Shown here: positions 51,956 to 63,132 of the stretch, piece by piece
Layout of the letters: every line of letters starts with the position of its first letter
Numbering within the stretch: the first letter of the stretch is position 1
Notes under the pieces: model-generated
What the model saw: the letters and a program-made list of their open reading frames with translations, nothing else
Told to the model about the DNA's origin: nothing
Databases searched by the model: none
Program-made: the position numbers and the translations under genes
Source: an uncultured Pelagibacteraceae bacterium
GTDB taxonomy: Bacteria; Pseudomonadota; Alphaproteobacteria; Pelagibacterales; Pelagibacteraceae
Reading direction: 5' to 3'
Assembly: GCA_902568235.1 (NCBI GenBank)
Contig: CACFPS010000002.1
Location: forward strand, 1-64,000
Length of the DNA stretch: 64,000 bases

Positions 51956-53359
51956 ATGTCACAAACAATTTACGATAAAATATGGAATGATCATCTGGTT
52001 CATGAACAAAAAGATGGAACCTCCCTTCTTTTTGTAGACAGGCATTTAGTTCATGAAGTTACAAGCCCACAAGCTTTCGAAGGCTTAAGAACGTCAAATA
52101 GAAAAGTTAGGCAACCAAAATTAACTCTTGCTGTAGCCGATCATAATGTTCCGACAACTGATAGATCAAAAGGAATATCAGATAAAGAATCTAAAATACA
52201 AATAGAAACTTTAAATAAAAACTGTAATGAATTTGGAATTCAATTATTTGGAATGGATGATAAAAGACAAGGTATTGTTCATATAATTGGACCAGAACAA
52301 GGATTTACTCAACCTGGAACTATAATTGTTTGTGGAGATAGTCATACTGCTACCCATGGTGCATTTGGTGCTTTGGCATTTGGAATAGGAACCTCTGAAG
52401 TGGAACATGTATTGGCAACTCAAACTTTAGTGCAAAAGAAATCAAAAAATTTTAGAATAAGTGTAAATGGCAAATTATCAATTGGCGTTACTGCAAAAGA
52501 TGTAATTTTACAAATTATTGGGAAAATAGGAACTGCTGGTGGAACAGGGTATGTAATTGAGTATGCTGGAAATTTAATATCTAACTTAAGTGTCGAGCAA
52601 AGAATGACAATTTGCAACATGACTATTGAGGGTGGAGCTAGAGCTGGATTAATTAAACCAGACGAAAAAATATTTGAATATTTAAAAAATAAACCAATGT
52701 CTCCAAAAAATGAAAATTGGGAAAAAGCAGTTGAATACTGGGGAAAATTAAAAACAGACTCTGATGCAAAATTTGACAAAGAAATTGTTTTAGACGGCTC
52801 TGCAATAAAGCCCATGGTAACTTGGGGAACATCGCCACAAGATGTTGTTGAGATAGATGGCCAAGTTCCTAATCCAGAAAATGAAAGAGATGAAGATAAA
52901 AAAAACTCAATAGAAAGATCACTTAGTTATATGGGTTTAAAACCTAATACAAAAGTAAAAGATATAAAAATTGATAAGGTTTTTATAGGTAGCTGCACAA
53001 ATGGAAGAATTGAAGATATAAGAGAAGCGGCGAAAATTTTAAAAGATAAAAAAATAGCATCCCATGTTAATGCTATAATTGTTCCAGGCTCAGGTTTGGT
53101 TAAGGAACAGGCGGAACAAGAAGGATTAGATCAAATATTTATAAAATCTGGATTTGAATGGAGAGAGCCTGGATGCTCAATGTGTCTGGCAATGAATGCT
53201 GATAAACTAAAACCAGAAGAAAGATGTGCTTCTACCTCAAATCGTAATTTTGAAGGAAGACAAGGACGCGGAGGCAGAACTCATTTAGTGAGTCCAGCAA
53301 TGGCAGCAGCAGCAGCCATTTCTGGAAATTTAGACGATGTCAGAAAGTATCAGAATTAA
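51956..53359 (+). CDS. leuC: 3-isopropylmalate dehydratase large subunit
   Basis: Aconitase-family [4Fe-4S] enzyme subunit isomerising 2- and 3-isopropylmalate in leucine synthesis. The 467 residues carry the cluster cysteines in GSCTNGR and [10 protein letters not shown], plus [20 protein letters not shown]. It begins 12 bases after rplS, on the same strand, and abuts leuD with no gap. Confidence 0.97.
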   Translation: MSQTIYDKIWNDHLVHEQKDGTSLLFVDRHLVHEVTSPQAFEGLRTSNRKVRQPKLTLAVADHNVPTTDRSKGISDKESKIQIETLNKNCNEFGIQLFGMDDKRQGIVHIIGPEQGFTQPGTIIVCGDSHTATHGAFGALAFGIGTSEVEHVLATQTLVQKKSKNFRISVNGKLSIGVTAKDVILQIIGKIGTAGGTGYVIEYAGNLISNLSVEQRMTICNMTIEGGARAGLIKPDEKIFEYLKNKPMSPKNENWEKAVEYWGKLKTDSDAKFDKEIVLDGSAIKPMVTWGTSPQDVVEIDGQVPNPENERDEDKKNSIERSLSYMGLKPNTKVKDIKIDKVFIGSCTNGRIEDIREAAKILKDKKIASHVNAIIVPGSGLVKEQAEQEGLDQIFIKSGFEWREPGCSMCLAMNADKLKPEERCASTSNRNFEGRQGRGGRTHLVSPAMAAAAAISGNLDDVRKYQN

Positions 53360-53965
53360 ATGAAAAAATTTGCAATACTTAAAAGTATACCTGCCTACCT
53401 TCCGATAGTTAACATTGACACTGATATGATTGTTCCTAAACAGTTTTTAAAAACTATAAAGAGAACAGGTTTAGGTAAGAATTTATTTTATGAGATGAGA
53501 TATGATCAAAATGGTAATAAAATGAATGAATTTATTTTAAACAATAATCCATATAATAAATCTAAAATATTAGTTACTGGAAAAAATTTTGGCTGCGGTT
53601 CCTCAAGAGAACATGCGCCCTGGGCGCTTTTAGATTTTGGTATTACCTGTGTGATTAGTTCAAGTTTTGCAGATATTTTTTATAATAATTGTTTTAAAAA
53701 TGGAATTTTACCTATTACTATAAGTGAAGACGAAATAAAAGAAATTGCAGAATATTCAAACAGAAAAGAAGAGATCTCAGTTAACTTATCTGATCAAAAA
53801 ATAATATTTGGAAATAAAGAAATTAATTTTGAAATCGATGAATTTAAAAAAAAGTGTTTAATGGAAGGTTTAGACGATATTGCTTTATCTTTAGAAAAAA
53901 TAGATAATATTGTTTCGTTTGAAAAAGAAATAAAATCTACTAAACCTTGGATTTTTAATGATTAA
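53360..53965 (+). CDS. leuD: 3-isopropylmalate dehydratase small subunit
   Basis: Swivel-domain partner of LeuC, 201 residues. It has the conserved [33 protein letters not shown] and [17 protein letters not shown]. The order leuC, leuD, leuB is intact, with leuA absent from the window. Its 3' end overlaps leuB by 8 bases. Confidence 0.97.
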   Translation: MKKFAILKSIPAYLPIVNIDTDMIVPKQFLKTIKRTGLGKNLFYEMRYDQNGNKMNEFILNNNPYNKSKILVTGKNFGCGSSREHAPWALLDFGITCVISSSFADIFYNNCFKNGILPITISEDEIKEIAEYSNRKEEISVNLSDQKIIFGNKEINFEIDEFKKKCLMEGLDDIALSLEKIDNIVSFEKEIKSTKPWIFND

Positions 53966-55064
53966 AATTAAAAAGAGAAAATTTTTGTTATTACCCGGTG
54001 ATGGCATTGGTCCAGAAGTAATAGGAGAAGTAAAAAAAATTATTAATTGGTTTAACAAAAACAAATCATTAGATTTTGAAATTGAAGAAGAATTAGTTGG
54101 GGGTGCATCATATGAAAAACATGGGACACCAATAACAGATGAAGTATTTTATAAAGCACTAGAAAGTGAAGCGGTAATATTGGGAGCCGTCGGAGGTCCT
54201 AAATGGGATGATCTTGAATTCTCAAAAAAACCTGAGCGAGCATTATTAAAATTAAGAAAAGAGCTGAAATTATTTGCTAATCTTAGGCCTGCGATCTGTT
54301 TTAAACAGTTAGTAGATGCCTCGAGTCTAAAACCTGATTTAGTATCAGACTTAGATATACTTTTTGTTAGAGAATTAACCGGAGGAATTTATTTTGGAGA
54401 ACCTAGAGGAATTAAGCCTATTGATAACGGAGAAAGAAAAGGAATTAATACTCATGTATATACATCAAGTGAAATTGAAAGAGTAGCTCGTGTTGCCTTT
54501 GATCTTGCTAGAAAAAGAAGTAAAAAGGTTACATCTTGCGAAAAATCAAATGTCATGGAGTCAGGTCAACTTTGGAAAGAAGAGGTTAAAGTTCTGCACG
54601 AAAAAGAATATAAAGATATAGAATTAAATCATATGCTAGCAGATAATTGTGCTATGCAATTAGTGAGATATCCTAAGCAATTTGATGTAATTGTTACAGA
54701 TAATCTGTTTGGAGATATGTTATCAGATGAAGCTGCTATGTTAACTGGTTCTTTAGGACTTTTGCCATCTGCATCATTAGGAGCTAAAGATAAAAATGGA
54801 AATATGAGATCATTATATGAACCAGTTCATGGTTCTGCACCTGATATAGCTGGAAAAGGGATTGCAAATCCAATCGCATCAATTTTAAGTTTTGCAATGG
54901 CGTTAAAATATTCTTTAGACTTAGACAAAGAGTCAAATTCTTTAGAAAAGGCAGTTCAAAGTGTTTTAGATGAAGGATTAAGAACTAAGGATATATTATC
55001 ACAAGGCACAAAAGAAGTTTCAACGTCTGAAATGGGTGATGCGATAATTTCAAAATTGCAATAA
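53958..55064 (+). CDS. leuB: 3-isopropylmalate dehydrogenase
   Basis: NAD-dependent beta-decarboxylating dehydrogenase, 368 residues. It has [11 protein letters not shown] at the N-terminus, GGPKWDDL, the substrate arginines in [14 protein letters not shown], the metal aspartates in [17 protein letters not shown] and the NAD-site [17 protein letters not shown]. It ends the leucine unit, 26 bases before dmdC. Confidence 0.97.
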   Translation: MIKIKKRKFLLLPGDGIGPEVIGEVKKIINWFNKNKSLDFEIEEELVGGASYEKHGTPITDEVFYKALESEAVILGAVGGPKWDDLEFSKKPERALLKLRKELKLFANLRPAICFKQLVDASSLKPDLVSDLDILFVRELTGGIYFGEPRGIKPIDNGERKGINTHVYTSSEIERVARVAFDLARKRSKKVTSCEKSNVMESGQLWKEEVKVLHEKEYKDIELNHMLADNCAMQLVRYPKQFDVIVTDNLFGDMLSDEAAMLTGSLGLLPSASLGAKDKNGNMRSLYEPVHGSAPDIAGKGIANPIASILSFAMALKYSLDLDKESNSLEKAVQSVLDEGLRTKDILSQGTKEVSTSEMGDAIISKLQ

Positions 55065-55090
55065 TTAATCGTTTATTCTAGAATATATTT

Positions 55091-56854
55091 ATGCCAAGTT
55101 ATATTGCTCCAGTAGAAGATATGATGTTTCTTTTTAACAAGTTGAGAAACAATGAAAAATATAATGAAATTGAAAAATATAAAGAAGTTAACCCAGATTT
55201 AGTTAAAGATATTTTAGAAGAAGCAGCTAAAATTAGTCAAAATTTAATTTTACCCTTAGCAAAATCAGGAGACGAGAGTCCTCCTATTTTAGAAAATGGA
55301 GTAGTGAGAACTTCTCCTGGCTATAAAGAAGCATATAAAAAGTTTATTGAAGATGGATGGATTTCTTTATCTTGCGATCCTAAATATGGAGGACAAGGTA
55401 TGCCAAAAACTGTTAGTACTTTTTTTGATGAAATGTTATCATCGACATGTCTTGCTTTTAAACTCTATAGTGAACTGACTATAGGTGCTTATAATTGTAT
55501 TTTACGTCATGCTAGTGATGAAATAAAAGATATGTATCTTCCAAAAATGGTTCAAGGTAAATGGAGTGGCACAATGTGTCTTACAGAGCCAGTCTGTGGC
55601 ACAGACTTAGGTCTATTAAAAACAAAGGCAGAAGAACAATCTGATGGCACATATAAAGTTAGTGGACAGAAAATATTTATTACTTCAGGAGATCATGATC
55701 TTACTGAAAATATTATACATTTAGTTTTAGCTAGAGCAACCGATTCTCCAAAAGGAACAAAAGGTATAAGTTTGTTTCTTGTTCCTAAGTTTATTGTAAA
55801 AGAAGATGGAACTATAGGTACGAGAAATGGTGTGTCTACCGGATCGATAGAAAATAAGATGGGCATCAAAGGATCGGCAACATGTGTTTTAAATTTTGAT
55901 GAAGCTACTGGATATATGATTGGACCGAAAAATAGAGGACTCAATTCTATGTTTACAATGATGAATTTAGAAAGAATTGTGGTTGGAATACAAGGTCTCG
56001 GGATGTCTGAAATTGCTTATCAAAACTCATTAACCTATGCAAAAGAGAGAAAACAAGGAAAAGCAAATAATACAAAATCTGAAAATGGTGCAGATTTTAT
56101 AATTGATCATGCCGATATAAGAAGATCTTTACTCAATATGAAATCAATAATCGAAGGAGAAAGAGCATTGTGTTTTTGGTTGTCGCAACAGACGGAAGTT
56201 AGTCTTAATCATAGCGATGAAAATGTAAAACAAGAAGCTTCTGATTTTGTTTCACTAATGACGCCTGTAGTTAAATCAATGTTTACTGATATGGGAATGG
56301 AAATTACAAGCGAGGCAATGCAAATTCATGGAGGTTATGGTTTTACAAAAGATCTTGGTATTGAACAGCTATATAGAGATAATAGAATTACTCCAATTTA
56401 TGAGGGCACAAACTCAGTGCAGGCAGCTGATTTAGTTTTTAGAAAATTAGTAACTAAAAATGCTGATATAATTGATAAATATTTAAATCTAGTTAAAGAA
56501 GAAACAAACATTAATGATGAAAAAATACAATCATACAAGAAACAAATGGATCATTATTTAGATATTTTAAATAAATTTACTACTTGGATTAAAGAAAAAA
56601 TAAAAGATTCTAAAGATGATGTAAGTGCAGCTTGCAATGATTATTTAAAAGTTTTAGGCTTGGTTGCAACAGCTCATGCTTGGATAAAAGTTTTAGAAGT
56701 TAGTTTTAAAGATTATGAAAAAAACAAAGATTTTTATGAAGATAAAATACAAACTGCCAATTTTTATTTCAATAGAGTTTTGCCTAGAGTTGAAAGTCAT
56801 TTTAAATCGGCAACAACTGGAAGTAGGTATATAATGGATTTTAAATTTAATTAG
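55091..56854 (+). CDS. dmdC: acyl-CoA dehydrogenase, probable methylmercaptopropionyl-CoA dehydrogenase DmdC
   Basis: FAD-dependent dehydrogenase, 587 residues, of the large acyl-CoA dehydrogenase subfamily. In DMSP demethylation DmdC oxidises 3-methylmercaptopropionyl-CoA to the acryloyl thioether. Seen: MCLTEPVCGTDLGLLKTKAE (FAD/substrate region), HGGYGFTKDLGIEQLYRD and the catalytic Glu in PIYEGTNSVQA near residue 435. The C-terminal helical extension (about 470-587) is typical of this subgroup. Specificity is inferred mainly from dmdB and dmdA directly downstream (1-base and 33-base gaps). Confidence 0.88.
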   Translation: MPSYIAPVEDMMFLFNKLRNNEKYNEIEKYKEVNPDLVKDILEEAAKISQNLILPLAKSGDESPPILENGVVRTSPGYKEAYKKFIEDGWISLSCDPKYGGQGMPKTVSTFFDEMLSSTCLAFKLYSELTIGAYNCILRHASDEIKDMYLPKMVQGKWSGTMCLTEPVCGTDLGLLKTKAEEQSDGTYKVSGQKIFITSGDHDLTENIIHLVLARATDSPKGTKGISLFLVPKFIVKEDGTIGTRNGVSTGSIENKMGIKGSATCVLNFDEATGYMIGPKNRGLNSMFTMMNLERIVVGIQGLGMSEIAYQNSLTYAKERKQGKANNTKSENGADFIIDHADIRRSLLNMKSIIEGERALCFWLSQQTEVSLNHSDENVKQEASDFVSLMTPVVKSMFTDMGMEITSEAMQIHGGYGFTKDLGIEQLYRDNRITPIYEGTNSVQAADLVFRKLVTKNADIIDKYLNLVKEETNINDEKIQSYKKQMDHYLDILNKFTTWIKEKIKDSKDDVSAACNDYLKVLGLVATAHAWIKVLEVSFKDYEKNKDFYEDKIQTANFYFNRVLPRVESHFKSATTGSRYIMDFKFN

Positions 56855-56855
56855 T

Positions 56856-58484
56856 ATGAATCATTACGACATAAATTTAGATAAAAACAAAGCAAATTTT
56901 GTTCCATTAACACCCTTGTCATTTTTGAAAAGAGCAAAAGATATTTATCCTAATTATGAGGCATTAGTTTACGAAGATAGAAAATACACTTGGAGCGATG
57001 TGTATAAAAGATGTGTTAAATTTGCAAGTGCATTACAAAAAGTTGGAGTTAGCAAAGGAGATACAGTTTCATTTTTAGCTTTCAACACACCTGAAATTTT
57101 TGAAGCTCATTATTCTGTTCCTATGACTGGAGGAGTATTAAATACAATTAATATTAGATTGGATGCTAAAACTATAGCCTATATTTTAGATCATAGTGAT
57201 GCCAAGGTTTTGGTTGTGGATAGACAGTTGCATATAGAAGTTAAAAAAGCATTAAGCACTATAAATAAAAAAATTATAATAATTGACATAAATGATAAAT
57301 ATGCAGACCAATCAAAAGTAGAAAAAATTGGTGACTTAGAATATGAGGAATTTTTAAATACAGGTGATGAAGATTATCTTTGGAAAATGCCAGAAGATGA
57401 ATGGCAAGCTATTTCTTTAAGTTATACTTCAGGAACAACAGGAAATCCTAAAGGTGTTGTTTATCATCATAGAGGATCATATTTAATGTCAACAGGTAGT
57501 GCAACAGCTTGGAATATGCCAAGTAGATTAAATTTTTTAACTGTTGTACCAATGTTTCATTGTAATGGTTGGTGTTATCCTTGGACCGTTCCAATGTTAA
57601 ATGGAAAAACAATTTGTCTAAGAAACATAGATATTAAAAAAATCTTCGAACTAATTGAAAAATATAATGTAACTCATTTTGGTGGAGCACCTATAGTGCT
57701 TAATATGATTACTGGAGCACCTGAAAATGATCGGAAAAAATTAAAACAAAAAGTTTATGTATTAACTGCAGGAGCTCCACCACCAAGTATTATTTTTAAA
57801 AAAATGAAAAGCCTTGGTTTTGAAGTAATGCATGTTTATGGATTAACCGAAACCTACGGACATGTAACTCAATGTGCATGGAATGAAGAATGGAATGAAT
57901 TAGAAGAAGAAAAACAAAATGAGATTAAGGCTAGACAAGGAGTTAGATATCCTAATACAGAAGGTGTAACAATTATGGAACCAGAAACTATGAAAGAAGT
58001 TCCAAAAGATGGCAAAACAATTGGAGAAATAATGATTAGAGGAAATGTAGTTATGAAAGGATATTATAAAGATAAAGATGCCACAGAAAAAGCAATGAAA
58101 GACGGATGGTTTCATACTGGCGATCTAGCTGTGATGCATCAAGATGGATATGTAAAAATTCAAGATAGATCTAAGGATATAATTATTTCAGGAGGCGAAA
58201 ACATTTCATCAATTGAAATAGAAAACACTTTATCAAAACATCCTTCCGTATCTATTGCTGCAGTAGTAGCTAAACCAGATGAAAAGTGGGGCGAAGTACC
58301 TTGTGCATTTATAGAGTCCACAAAAGATAAACCAGTTACTGAAAAAGAACTGATTAATTTTTGTAAAGAAACTCTTGCTAATTTTAAAGTTCCAAAAAAT
58401 GTAGTATTTTGCGAACTACCAAAAACATCTACAGGTAAAATTCAAAAATTTGAGCTTAGAAAAAGAGTCAAGGATCTATCTTGA
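56856..58484 (+). CDS. dmdB: acyl-CoA synthetase, probable methylmercaptopropionate-CoA ligase DmdB
   Basis: ANL-superfamily ligase, 542 residues, that activates 3-methylmercaptopropionate (MMPA) with CoA and ATP. Motifs: LSYTSGTTGNPKGVVYHHRG, VVPMFHCNGWCYPWTVP, GLTETYGH, GWFHTGDLAVMHQDGYVKI and the catalytic Lys in TSTGKIQKFELR near the end. Alone it could be a medium-chain acyl-CoA ligase, but its place between dmdC and dmdA makes DmdB the best call. It is separated from dmdC by one base. Confidence 0.88.
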   Translation: MNHYDINLDKNKANFVPLTPLSFLKRAKDIYPNYEALVYEDRKYTWSDVYKRCVKFASALQKVGVSKGDTVSFLAFNTPEIFEAHYSVPMTGGVLNTINIRLDAKTIAYILDHSDAKVLVVDRQLHIEVKKALSTINKKIIIIDINDKYADQSKVEKIGDLEYEEFLNTGDEDYLWKMPEDEWQAISLSYTSGTTGNPKGVVYHHRGSYLMSTGSATAWNMPSRLNFLTVVPMFHCNGWCYPWTVPMLNGKTICLRNIDIKKIFELIEKYNVTHFGGAPIVLNMITGAPENDRKKLKQKVYVLTAGAPPPSIIFKKMKSLGFEVMHVYGLTETYGHVTQCAWNEEWNELEEEKQNEIKARQGVRYPNTEGVTIMEPETMKEVPKDGKTIGEIMIRGNVVMKGYYKDKDATEKAMKDGWFHTGDLAVMHQDGYVKIQDRSKDIIISGGENISSIEIENTLSKHPSVSIAAVVAKPDEKWGEVPCAFIESTKDKPVTEKELINFCKETLANFKVPKNVVFCELPKTSTGKIQKFELRKRVKDLS

Positions 58485-58517
58485 TTTCTAAAAAATAAAA
58501 TATTTAAAATTAAAAAT

Positions 58518-59627
58518 ATGAAAACATTTTCTGTTGCTAAATCAAGAAGGTTAAGAAGTACACCATATACATCAAGAATTGAGAAACAAGGAGTTACTGC
58601 TTACAGTTCGTATAATCATATGTTATTACCTGCTGCATTTGGATCAATAGAGGAATCTTATCATCATTTAAAAAAAAATGTACAAGTTTGGGATGTTGCT
58701 GGTGAAAGACAAGTCGAAATTATCGGAAAAGATTCTGCAAAATTAGTTCAGTTAATGACTTGTAGAGATTTATCAAAATCAAAAGATCAAAGATGTTATT
58801 ATTGTCCAATCATTGATGATAAGGGAAATATGATAAATGATCCTGTAGTTCTTAGAATAAGCAATAACAGATGGTGGATATCAATCGCGGACTCAGATGT
58901 AATTCTATTCGCAAAAGGTTTAGCAATAGGAAACAAATTTGATGTTAAGATATTTGAACCAGATGTAAATATAATGGCCGTTCAAGGTCCCAAATCATTT
59001 ATATTAATGGAAAAAGTTTTTGGAGAAGAAATAAAAAAATTAAAATTTTTTGGTTTTGATTATTTTGATTTTAAAGGAACAAAACATTTAATTGCACAAT
59101 CCGGATGGTCTAAACAGGGGGGATATGAAATATATGTAGAAAATACAAATTCAGGTTTAGCATTATATGATCATCTATTTGAAATTGGTAAAGAATTTGA
59201 TGTTAAGCCAGGATGTCCAAATCTTATAGAAAGAATTGAAAGTGCATTACTATCTTACGGCAATGATATGGATATGAATGACAATCCTTTCGAATGTGGT
59301 TTTGATAAATTTGTGAATGTAGATTCAGATGCAAATTTTTTAGGAAAAGAAAATTTAAAAAAAATTAAGTCAGAAGGAATTAAAAAAAGATTAATGGGAG
59401 TTCAAATTGAAGCTAAGGAAATAAATGTGACTGGATCTATTACATTAAAAAACGAAAATGATATAAAAATTGGTGAACTAAGATCTGGCTGTTATTCACC
59501 TTATTTTGGAAAAGTTATTGGAATAGCAATGTTAAATAAACCATTCTGGGAAGTGTCTCAAAAGGTAAAAATTGAGATAAATAGTAATTCCTTTGATGGA
59601 AAAGTTTGCGATTTACCTTTCATTTAG
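58518..59627 (+). CDS. dmdA: dimethylsulfoniopropionate demethylase DmdA
   Basis: Glycine-cleavage-T-protein-like enzyme that moves a methyl group from DMSP to tetrahydrofolate, giving MMPA and 5-methyl-THF. The 369 residues equal the known Pelagibacter enzyme length as I recall it. The N-terminal [40 protein letters not shown] and the [14 protein letters not shown] region follow the DmdA rather than the GcvT pattern. The link with dmdB and dmdC is strong support. The 33-base gap before it gives no clear promoter. Confidence 0.92.
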   Translation: MKTFSVAKSRRLRSTPYTSRIEKQGVTAYSSYNHMLLPAAFGSIEESYHHLKKNVQVWDVAGERQVEIIGKDSAKLVQLMTCRDLSKSKDQRCYYCPIIDDKGNMINDPVVLRISNNRWWISIADSDVILFAKGLAIGNKFDVKIFEPDVNIMAVQGPKSFILMEKVFGEEIKKLKFFGFDYFDFKGTKHLIAQSGWSKQGGYEIYVENTNSGLALYDHLFEIGKEFDVKPGCPNLIERIESALLSYGNDMDMNDNPFECGFDKFVNVDSDANFLGKENLKKIKSEGIKKRLMGVQIEAKEINVTGSITLKNENDIKIGELRSGCYSPYFGKVIGIAMLNKPFWEVSQKVKIEINSNSFDGKVCDLPFI

Positions 59628-59647
59628 TATAAAAGTTTTAAGATATC

Positions 59648-60655
59648 ATGAATATAGCAATTGTAGGTGCGACCGGAAATGTTGGACGAAAATTAATAGA
59701 AGTTTTGGAAAAAAAGAATTTTAAAATTTCTCAATTATTTTTAGTTGCATCCTCAAAAAGCGAGGGAAAAAAAATTAATTTTAATGGCAAAGAGCATATA
59801 GTTATTGATCTTGAAAAATTTGATTTTTCAAAAGTAAAAATTGCTTTTTTTGCCGCAGGAAGTGCTATTGCAGAAAAATGGGCTACTGTTGCTGCAGAGA
59901 AAACGATAGTAATTGATAATTCAAAATTTTTTAGAAAAGATCCTGACATTCCTTTGGTAGTTCCAGAAGTTAATTCAAAAGAATTAGCTCAGGTAAAAAA
60001 TAAAAATATAATTGCAAATGCAAATTGTTCGGTAATACCAGTAGTAGTCGCTTTAAAACCTTTGCATGATTTATATAATATTAGGAGAATAGTTGTTTCA
60101 ACTTATCAGTCTGTATCAGGTGCAGGAAAAGCACCATTGGATGAATTACTATCTCAAACTCAAGACTATTTTAAAAATAAAAAACTAGAGTCAAAATATT
60201 TTACAAAACAAATTGCATTTAATGCTATTCCTCATATCGATAGTTTTTTGGAAAATGGCTACACTAAAGAAGAACAAAAAACTTCAGATGAAATAAAAAA
60301 AATATTAGACAAAAAAATTAAAATTACTTCAACTTGTGTAAGAATACCTGTTCTTATATCTCATTCCATAAGTACAAATGTAGAATTTAATAAGAAATGT
60401 AATTTAGAAGAAATCAGAAATGTTTTATCTACTTCTCCCGGCTGCAAGGTTGTTGATGAACATAAAGATGGGGGATATATAACTCCTGTTGAAGCTGAAG
60501 ACAAGTTTGAAACTTTTATTTCAAGAATTAGATTAGATGAGTCTCAGCCTAACACTATAAACTTGTGGATTGTTTCTGATAATCTGCTTAAAGGAGCAGC
60601 ATTAAATGCGGTTGAAATAGCAGAAACTTTAATAGATAAAGATTTTTATGGATAA
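59648..60655 (+). CDS. asd: aspartate-semialdehyde dehydrogenase
   Basis: Reduces beta-aspartyl phosphate to the semialdehyde for lysine, threonine and methionine synthesis; it feeds DapF's pathway. The 335 residues show NVGRKLIEVLEKK (NADP fold), the catalytic Cys in NANCSVIPVV near residue 129, STYQSVSGAGK and the His-bearing FNAIPHIDSF. It overlaps sdhC by 8 bases, so asd and sdhCDAB are probably transcribed together. Confidence 0.95.
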   Translation: MNIAIVGATGNVGRKLIEVLEKKNFKISQLFLVASSKSEGKKINFNGKEHIVIDLEKFDFSKVKIAFFAAGSAIAEKWATVAAEKTIVIDNSKFFRKDPDIPLVVPEVNSKELAQVKNKNIIANANCSVIPVVVALKPLHDLYNIRRIVVSTYQSVSGAGKAPLDELLSQTQDYFKNKKLESKYFTKQIAFNAIPHIDSFLENGYTKEEQKTSDEIKKILDKKIKITSTCVRIPVLISHSISTNVEFNKKCNLEEIRNVLSTSPGCKVVDEHKDGGYITPVEAEDKFETFISRIRLDESQPNTINLWIVSDNLLKGAALNAVEIAETLIDKDFYG

Positions 60656-61022
60656 TAAAAATCCCTTATCTCCACATATACAAATTTATTCTTGGCATAT
60701 ATCTTCTTTAGTTTCAATATCTCATCGAATAACTGGAATTATTAACATATTGGCAGTTATTTTAATTTGTTTGTGGGTAGCTTATTTATTGTTGGGCGAA
60801 ACTAACTATGAAATTATTAAATTTTTTTTACAATCTTTTTTTGGTAAATTTTTAGTTATTGGAATTGTTTGGTCTTTCTGTTTTCAAATATTAGCAGAGG
60901 CTAGACATTTATTAATGGATCTTGGATACGGTTTTGAATTAAAAACTAGTAAAATTTCAGGATTAGTAGTTATCTTTGGTTCATTTATATTAACAGTATT
61001 TATTTATTTAATAGGGCGTTAA
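60648..61022 (+). CDS. sdhC: succinate dehydrogenase cytochrome b556 subunit
   Basis: Membrane anchor of complex II, 124 residues with three hydrophobic helices. LSPHIQIYSWHISSLVSISH followed by RITGII matches the SdhC signature, including the quinone-site Ser and Arg; a haem-ligand His lies in EARHLLMDLG. The ATG overlaps the asd stop. It is first of sdhCDAB. Confidence 0.95.
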   Translation: MDNKNPLSPHIQIYSWHISSLVSISHRITGIINILAVILICLWVAYLLLGETNYEIIKFFLQSFFGKFLVIGIVWSFCFQILAEARHLLMDLGYGFELKTSKISGLVVIFGSFILTVFIYLIGR

Positions 61023-61030
61023 GAGATTTC

Positions 61031-61360
61031 ATGAGAATAGTAACAAAGAAATGGTTATTTTTGAAAATAAGTTCAGCTATCTTAATTCCGTTAATGATAT
61101 GGTTTATTATAAGTTTTTCATCATTGTATGATAAAGATTATACTGAAATAGTAAGCTTTCTATCAACTCAACCATCAAAATTATTATTTAGCTTGTTTTT
61201 AATTTTTGTATATTTTTTTTCATCACTAAGTATTAGCGAGGTATTAGAGGATTATATAGAAGATGAAAAAATCAAAAATGCCGCAAATAAAGTAATAAAT
61301 ATCTTTGCTATAATAATTCCTTTAATTACAATTATTATAATTTTTAATTTAAGAATATGA
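61031..61360 (+). CDS. sdhD: succinate dehydrogenase hydrophobic membrane anchor
   Basis: Second membrane anchor, 109 residues with three hydrophobic helices. The sequence is divergent, and the call rests on length, topology and its position between sdhC and sdhA. The usual haem-ligating His is not obvious; [16 protein letters not shown] occupies the place of the typical HxxxGxxxIxxDY motif, with Asp-Tyr kept. The stop overlaps sdhA by 4 bases. Confidence 0.88.
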   Translation: MRIVTKKWLFLKISSAILIPLMIWFIISFSSLYDKDYTEIVSFLSTQPSKLLFSLFLIFVYFFSSLSISEVLEDYIEDEKIKNAANKVINIFAIIIPLITIIIIFNLRI

Positions 61361-63132
61361 GTGAATACAAGATTATAGATCACGAGTATGATGTTGTTGT
61401 ACTCGGGGCGGGTGGCTCAGGTCTTAGAGCTGCTGTAGGATTAAGTGAGGCTGGACTAAAGACAGCCTGCATTTCAAAAGTTTTTCCTACAAGAAGTCAT
61501 ACTTCTGCAGCTCAAGGAGGAATATCTGCAGCTTTAGGAAATATGGGTGAAGACGATTGGCGTTGGCATATGTACGATACAGTAAAAGGATCTGATTGGT
61601 TGGGAGATCAAGACTGTATAGAATATTTATGTAAAGAAGCTCCTAGAGCTGTTTTAGAATTGGAAAAATACGGAGTTCCCTTTAGCAGAACAAAGGATGG
61701 AAAAATTTATCAAAGACCATTTGGTGGAATGACTAAAAATTATGGAAATGAAACTGTTCAAAGAACTTGTGCTGCAGCTGATAGAACTGGACACGCAATA
61801 CTTCATACTTTGTATGGTCAAGCGCTTAAACATAATACAGAATTTTTTATAGAGTACTTCGCTCTAGATTTGCTAATGATGAATGGGGCTTGCAAAGGTT
61901 TGATTGCATGGAATTTAAATGATGGCACTATACATAGATTTAGATCTCACATAACTATAATAGCCACAGGTGGTTATGGTAAAATTTATTATTCTTCTAC
62001 GTCTGCACATACATGCACAGGAGATGGTAATGCTATGGCATTAAGAGCAGGTCTACCTTTGCAAGATATGGAATTTGTACAGTTTCATCCAACAGGAATT
62101 TATGGACACGGTACATTAATTTCAGAGGGTGTTAGAGGAGAAGGAGGCTTCTTAGTAAATTCAGAAGGAGAAAGATTTATGAAGCGTTACGCTCCAAATG
62201 CAAAAGACCTTGCGTCAAGAGATGTTGTTAGTAGATCAATTGCTATTGAAATTAATCAAGGAAGAGGTGTTGGAAAAGAAAAAGACCATGTGCATCTTCA
62301 TTTAGATCATTTAGACCCTAAGGTTATTGAAAATAGATTGCCAGGAATATCTGAGTCTTCTAGATTATTTGCAAACGTTGATGTCACAAAAGAACCGATA
62401 CCAGTTGTGCCAACGGTTCATTATAATATGGGAGGTATACCAACCAACTATAAAGCAGAAGTCATTACTTTAAATGCTTCTGAGGAAGTTATACCTGGTT
62501 TAATGGCAATAGGTGAAGCGGCATGTGTTTCGGTCCATGGTGCAAATAGACTTGGCTCTAACTCTCTGATTGATCTAGTAGTGTTTGGAAGAGCTGCAGC
62601 AAAAAGAGCTGCAGAAATAATTAAACCTGAAATGATACATGAAGAAATTCCTCAAAGCGAGACAGATAAGTGCTTAGATAGATTTGACAGACTTCGAAAT
62701 TCAAATGGACCAAACCCAACTTCAGAATTACGAACATCAATGCAAAAAACAATGCAATCAAAATGTGCAGTTTTTAGAACTGAAAAAACTTTAAAAGAAG
62801 GTATTGAAGAAATAAGAAATACTTTTAAAAGAATAGATTCTATATCGGTAAAAGATAAATCTTTAATTTTTAATACTGACTTAGTCGAAACTTTAGAATT
62901 TGACAATCTAATTAGACAAGCAATAACAACAATGGATTCCGCTTATAATAGAAAAGAAAGCAGAGGTGCTCATGCAAGAGAAGATTTTCCAAATAGAGAT
63001 GACAAAAAATATATGAAACATACTTTAACATGGCTTAATGGCTCGAAAACAAAAATTGATTATAGACCAGTCCATACATCAACATTAACAAATGAAGTTC
63101 AATATTTTCCACCTCAAGAAAGAGTTTATTAA
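61357..63132 (+). CDS. sdhA: succinate dehydrogenase flavoprotein subunit
   Basis: Catalytic FAD subunit of complex II, oxidising succinate to fumarate. The 591 residues carry [13 protein letters not shown], the FAD-linking His in [14 protein letters not shown] (near 47), [20 protein letters not shown], and [18 protein letters not shown]. The C-terminal helical domain has [16 protein letters not shown]. The ORF is intact and is coupled to sdhB by a one-base overlap. Confidence 0.98.
   Translation: MSEYKIIDHEYDVVVLGAGGSGLRAAVGLSEAGLKTACISKVFPTRSHTSAAQGGISAALGNMGEDDWRWHMYDTVKGSDWLGDQDCIEYLCKEAPRAVLELEKYGVPFSRTKDGKIYQRPFGGMTKNYGNETVQRTCAAADRTGHAILHTLYGQALKHNTEFFIEYFALDLLMMNGACKGLIAWNLNDGTIHRFRSHITIIATGGYGKIYYSSTSAHTCTGDGNAMALRAGLPLQDMEFVQFHPTGIYGHGTLISEGVRGEGGFLVNSEGERFMKRYAPNAKDLASRDVVSRSIAIEINQGRGVGKEKDHVHLHLDHLDPKVIENRLPGISESSRLFANVDVTKEPIPVVPTVHYNMGGIPTNYKAEVITLNASEEVIPGLMAIGEAACVSVHGANRLGSNSLIDLVVFGRAAAKRAAEIIKPEMIHEEIPQSETDKCLDRFDRLRNSNGPNPTSELRTSMQKTMQSKCAVFRTEKTLKEGIEEIRNTFKRIDSISVKDKSLIFNTDLVETLEFDNLIRQAITTMDSAYNRKESRGAHAREDFPNRDDKKYMKHTLTWLNGSKTKIDYRPVHTSTLTNEVQYFPPQERVY

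Noticed and set aside
52420-52815. 131-residue minus-strand ORF opposite leuC
   Set aside because: The plus-strand frame is clearly leuC; the antisense frame has no recognisable domain.
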